Translations under genes and position numbers: made by a program
The notes under the pieces: generated by a model
What the model saw: the letters and a program-made list of their open reading frames with translations, nothing else
What the model was told of the DNA's origin: nothing
Database searches by the model: none
Assembly (NCBI GenBank): GCA_016789625.1
Contig: JAEUQS010000279.1
Coordinates: 1-8,713 of the forward strand
Length of the DNA: 8,713 nucleotides
Origin: Acidobacteriota bacterium
GTDB lineage: Bacteria > Acidobacteriota > Thermoanaerobaculia > UBA5066
Reading direction: 5' to 3'
In this document: in pieces, positions 6,463 to 8,713 of the stretch
How positions within the stretch are numbered: position 1 is the stretch's first letter
Layout: every line of letters starts with the position of its first letter

Positions 6463-8325
6463 GTGAGGAAAGCCGTCAGGCCCCGGGCAGCGCCGAAAGC
6501 TCGAGGCACGCCTCTCGAGCCGCTCGCCGAGGCGCTGCGCGCCCTCCGCTCGGAGCTGCTCCTCGCCGAGAAGCAGAGCCGCGACATGCTCGAGCTCGTC
6601 CCGAAGCCTCGGCGCGACAGCGCGAGAAACCTCATCCACTACCTGGCCCTGCGGCGTCGCGACATCCGGCATCTCCAGGACGAGCTGGCTCCGGTGGGTC
6701 TCTCGTCGCTGGGACGGGCGGAGTCCAACGTGCTGTACGTGCTCGAAGCCGTGCTGGGGGTGCTGGAACGTCTGACGGCCGGGACCACGAGCGGGCTCCC
6801 TCAATCCCGTGCCGACTTCAACAAGGGGCGCGCCCTGCTCGAGTCGAACACCGCCGCGCTCCTCGGTCCGGGCCGGGACGGGCGCGCCGTGCGGATCATG
6901 GTCACGATGCCGAGCGACGCCGCGCACGACTACGCGCTCGTGCGCGAGCTCGTGAGCCGGGGAATGGACGCCATGCGGATCAACTGCGCGCACGACACGC
7001 CGGAGGAGTGGGCGGCGATGATCGCGAACGTACGGCGGGCCGAGCGGGAGGTGGGGCACCACTGCAGCGTGCTCATGGACCTCGGCGGACCCAAGCTCCG
7101 GACCGGCGCGATCGCGCGCGGTGAGCCCGTCGTGTCGTTCAGGCCCCGCCGCGACGCCCTGGGGCGTGTGACGGCGCCCGCCAGGGTCTGGCTCACGCCC
7201 GACCGCTCGGCCGTCCCGGCTCCCCTCGCCTGCGACGCGACGCTGCCGCTCGACGCGGACTGGCTCGCGGCGCTCGAGACCGGGGACGCGATCCGGCTCA
7301 TCGACGCTCGCGGGGCCCGCCGCTCGCTGCGCGTGGTCGCCGAGCACGGCGAGGGCCGCTGGGCCGAGGCGGCGCGCGCCACCTACGTCACGAACGGAAC
7401 GGTGCTGACCAGCTCCCGGGTGAAGGGAATGAAGGCCAAGTGCCGTGTTCTGGACCTTCCGGCTCCGGAGCAGGTCATCGTGGTGCGGCAGGGAGACACG
7501 CTCCTCCTCACCCGGGAGACCACGCCCGGGCACCCCGCGACCTTCGACGAGGCGGGGCGCGTGCTCGTGTCCGCCTCGATTCCCTGCACGCTGCCCGAGG
7601 CCCTCGGTGCGATCCGGCCCGGAGAGCGCGTCTTCATCGACGACGGCAAGGTGGGCGGCGTCGTGCGCACGGTGGGCGCCGGCCAGGTCGTCGTCGAGAT
7701 CACGCGGGCGCGGCCCCGGGGCGAGAGGATCCGGAGCGACAAGGGGATCAACCTTCCCGACACGCTGCTGGCTCTCCAGGGTCTCACGGAGAAGGATCTC
7801 CTCGACCTTCCGTTCGTGGCCCGGAACGCCGACCTCGTGGGTCTCTCCTTCGTGCAGCGGCCGGAGGACATCTCTCTCCTCGCGGGGAAGCTCCACGAGC
7901 TGGGCGCCGCCGGGAAGGGCGTCGTGCTGAAGATCGAGACGCGGCGCGCCTTCGAGTCGCTGCCCGGCCTCCTCCTCGCGGCCCTGAGGCTGCCTCGCGC
8001 CGGCATCATGATCGCCCGCGGGGATCTCCTCGTCGAATGCGGCTACGAGCGGCTCGCCGAGATCCAGGAGGAGATGCTCTGGCTCTGCGAGGCCGCCCAC
8101 ATCCCGGTGATCTGGGCGACGCAGGTGCTCGAGGGGCTCGCGCAGAAAGGTCTGCCATCCCGCGCCGAGATCACCGACGCCGCGATGGGCGAGCGCGCCG
8201 AGTGCGTGATGCTGAACAAGGGCCCGCACATCCTGGCGGCCGTGGACGCGCTCGTGAGCATTTTGAACCGCATGGGAAAGCACCAGGACAAGAAGACCTC
8301 CCGGCTCCGCCGCCTCCACTTCTAA
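6463..8325 (+). CDS. Divergent pyruvate-kinase-like protein with N-terminal helical domain and enlarged lid
   Basis: A 620-residue protein. Residues 1-142 are mostly helical (NLIHYLALRRRDIRHLQDEL at 56-75, then GLSSLGRAES) with no known function. The pyruvate kinase barrel follows: VRIMVTM (143-149), MRINCAHD (171-178, Arg172/Asn174), MDLGGPKLRTG (205-215), KGINLPDT (427-434), VLKIET (488-493, catalytic Lys490 and metal ligand Glu492), ARGDL (518-522, metal ligand Asp521), WATQVLE (551-557, Thr553) and PSRAE (565-569). The region between 215 and 427 is about twice the usual B-domain size and appears internally repeated. Lys211 with Leu207 matches potassium-independent kinases. The usual SGETA motif is replaced by MLNKGPH (583-589), Ser of RxNxSHG is Ala176, and the C-terminal allosteric domain is absent. 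The GTG start at 6463 has GAGGA at 6454-6458. The core catalytic residues suggest phosphoenolpyruvate/pyruvate chemistry or a related phosphotransfer, but the main glycolytic enzyme is probably encoded elsewhere. Confidence 0.88.
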   Translation: MRKAVRPRAAPKARGTPLEPLAEALRALRSELLLAEKQSRDMLELVPKPRRDSARNLIHYLALRRRDIRHLQDELAPVGLSSLGRAESNVLYVLEAVLGVLERLTAGTTSGLPQSRADFNKGRALLESNTAALLGPGRDGRAVRIMVTMPSDAAHDYALVRELVSRGMDAMRINCAHDTPEEWAAMIANVRRAEREVGHHCSVLMDLGGPKLRTGAIARGEPVVSFRPRRDALGRVTAPARVWLTPDRSAVPAPLACDATLPLDADWLAALETGDAIRLIDARGARRSLRVVAEHGEGRWAEAARATYVTNGTVLTSSRVKGMKAKCRVLDLPAPEQVIVVRQGDTLLLTRETTPGHPATFDEAGRVLVSASIPCTLPEALGAIRPGERVFIDDGKVGGVVRTVGAGQVVVEITRARPRGERIRSDKGINLPDTLLALQGLTEKDLLDLPFVARNADLVGLSFVQRPEDISLLAGKLHELGAAGKGVVLKIETRRAFESLPGLLLAALRLPRAGIMIARGDLLVECGYERLAEIQEEMLWLCEAAHIPVIWATQVLEGLAQKGLPSRAEITDAAMGERAECVMLNKGPHILAAVDALVSILNRMGKHQDKKTSRLRRLHF

Positions 8326-8497
8326 GGTTGCCTGAACGGTTGAGGCGGTGAAGTTTCTTGAACGAACTTCCCTGAAGCGCCGAAATTTTCAAGCCGCCAG
8401 CTCCGGAGCCCTCGTTTTCAGCGGTCGGCGGGCTCCTCGCGAGCTGGGCCCCGCAAGGCATGCGGCTTGCGAGCGGTGTCCGAGGAGGTGGCTACCC
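8326..8497. other. Intergenic region with several inverted repeats
   Basis: This 172-bp gap has no gene that I can support. It is less GC-rich in its first 80 bp than the genes around it. GAAGTT (8350-8355) pairs with AACTTC (8365-8370) across a 9-nt loop. The same stretch can instead pair CTTGAA (8357-8362) with TTCAAG (8388-8393), reinforced by GGCGG (8344-8348) with CCGCC (8394-8398). The two folds are mutually exclusive. A short T run at 8386-8389 might let the region act as a terminator for the pyruvate-kinase-like gene, but it is too short to be convincing. GAACTT at 8364-8369 resembles the -35 of sigma-E-like factors without a clear -10 partner. Confidence 0.5.
8452..8471. repeat. Inverted repeat upstream of the glycine-zipper gene
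   Basis: CGCAAG (8452-8457) and CTTGCG (8466-8471) are perfect inverted copies around an 8-nt centre that contains GCATGC. A competing hairpin pairs CCGCA (8451-8455) with TGCGG (8461-8465). The element ends 11 bp before the AGGAGG ribosome site (8483-8488), so it lies either in the leader or at an operator position, depending on where transcription starts, which I cannot see. Confidence 0.5.
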
Positions 8498-8713
8498 ATG
8501 AAATCCAAGCCGAAATACGACGATCGGGGCGTCGACGCGACGCCCGACGCGAATCGTGATCCCCTCACCGGCGAAGCCGGGTCGCATCCGGTGGGCACGG
8601 GTCTCGGGTCGGCGGGCGCCGGCGCCGCGGGAGCGGCGGTGGGTGCGGCGGTGGGCGGCCCCGTCGGGGCGGTCGTCGGAGGCGTGGCGGGCGCCGTGGC
8701 GGGGGCCTACGCC
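8498..8713 (+). CDS. Glycine-zipper protein (partial, N-terminal 72 codons)
   Basis: The frame opens at ATG 8498 with a strong AGGAGG at 8483-8488, 9 nt upstream, and stays open to the window edge. The first 32 residues are hydrophilic (MKSKPKYDDRGVDATPDANR, then DPLTGEAGSHPVG). From about residue 33 the sequence is almost only Gly, Ala and Val, with GxxxG spacing (Gly45, 49, 53; then 57, 61, 65, 69), the pattern of glycine-zipper segments that pack in or against membranes. I recall a widespread family of small bacterial proteins with the same DP(I/L)TGE.G.HPVGTG start, usually annotated as hypothetical or glycine-zipper and often stress-related. No signal peptide precedes the zipper. The rest of the protein lies outside the window, so the full length and the usual C-terminal part cannot be judged. 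Confidence 0.85.
   Translation, partial: MKSKPKYDDRGVDATPDANRDPLTGEAGSHPVGTGLGSAGAGAAGAAVGAAVGGPVGAVVGGVAGAVAGAYA

Noticed and set aside
6442..8319. A 625-codon open frame on the minus strand opposite the pyruvate-kinase-like gene
   Set aside because: Its composition is that of an antisense shadow (Arg, His, Gly, Glu, Pro) and the plus-strand gene has conserved catalytic motifs along its length.
8364..8393. A sigma-E-like promoter (GAACTT box) before the glycine-zipper gene
   Set aside because: No -10 of the expected form lies 16-17 nt downstream, and GAACTT is also explained by the local inverted repeat.

Overview
The window is GC-rich chromosomal DNA from a free-living bacterium. The base composition, the strong third-position GC, and the pairing of an ECF42-type sigma factor with DGPF (YciI-like) proteins fit a soil-type Acidobacteriota, Myxococcota, other deltaproteobacterial lineage or similar phylum; the sequence alone does not fix the phylum. 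I see no phage, insertion sequence, CRISPR, tRNA or rRNA signal. The high GC produces very long open frames opposite the real genes, and these were set aside.

Layout. (1) 1-102: the last 33 codons of a membrane transporter, probably of the NCS1 nucleobase/cation symporter family. (2) 125-2859: a four-gene plus-strand unit of three YciI-like DGPF proteins followed by an ECF42-type sigma factor with a long C-terminal helical domain. The first two DGPF genes are a tandem duplication that includes the promoter. Each copy carries the same TGTCGA, 17-nt spacer, CGAC(GTC) element, which matches the promoter type I recall for ECF42 sigma factors. (3) 2874-5552, minus strand: a secreted M1 zinc aminopeptidase ending only 14 bp from the sigma gene (convergent). 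(4) 5596-6363, minus strand: a DUF6544-type protein upstream of the aminopeptidase and probably co-transcribed with it. (5) 6463-8325, plus strand: an unusual 620-residue pyruvate-kinase-like protein. It has a helical N-terminal extension, an enlarged and apparently internally repeated B (lid) region, the Lys-type signature of potassium-independent pyruvate kinases, and no C-terminal regulatory domain. (6) 8498-8713, plus strand: the start of a glycine-zipper protein that runs off the window, preceded by a 172-bp gap rich in inverted repeats.

How the genes work together. The sigma factor and DGPF genes look like one autoregulated module: the sigma factor would transcribe from both duplicated promoters and so raise all three DGPF proteins and itself. 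The signal and the biochemical role of DGPF proteins are not known. The aminopeptidase/DUF6544 pair and the pyruvate-kinase-like gene are divergent from a shared region of about 99 bp, and nothing in the sequence ties them to the sigma module. The most unusual items are the duplicated promoter-plus-gene unit and the architecture of the pyruvate-kinase-like protein.
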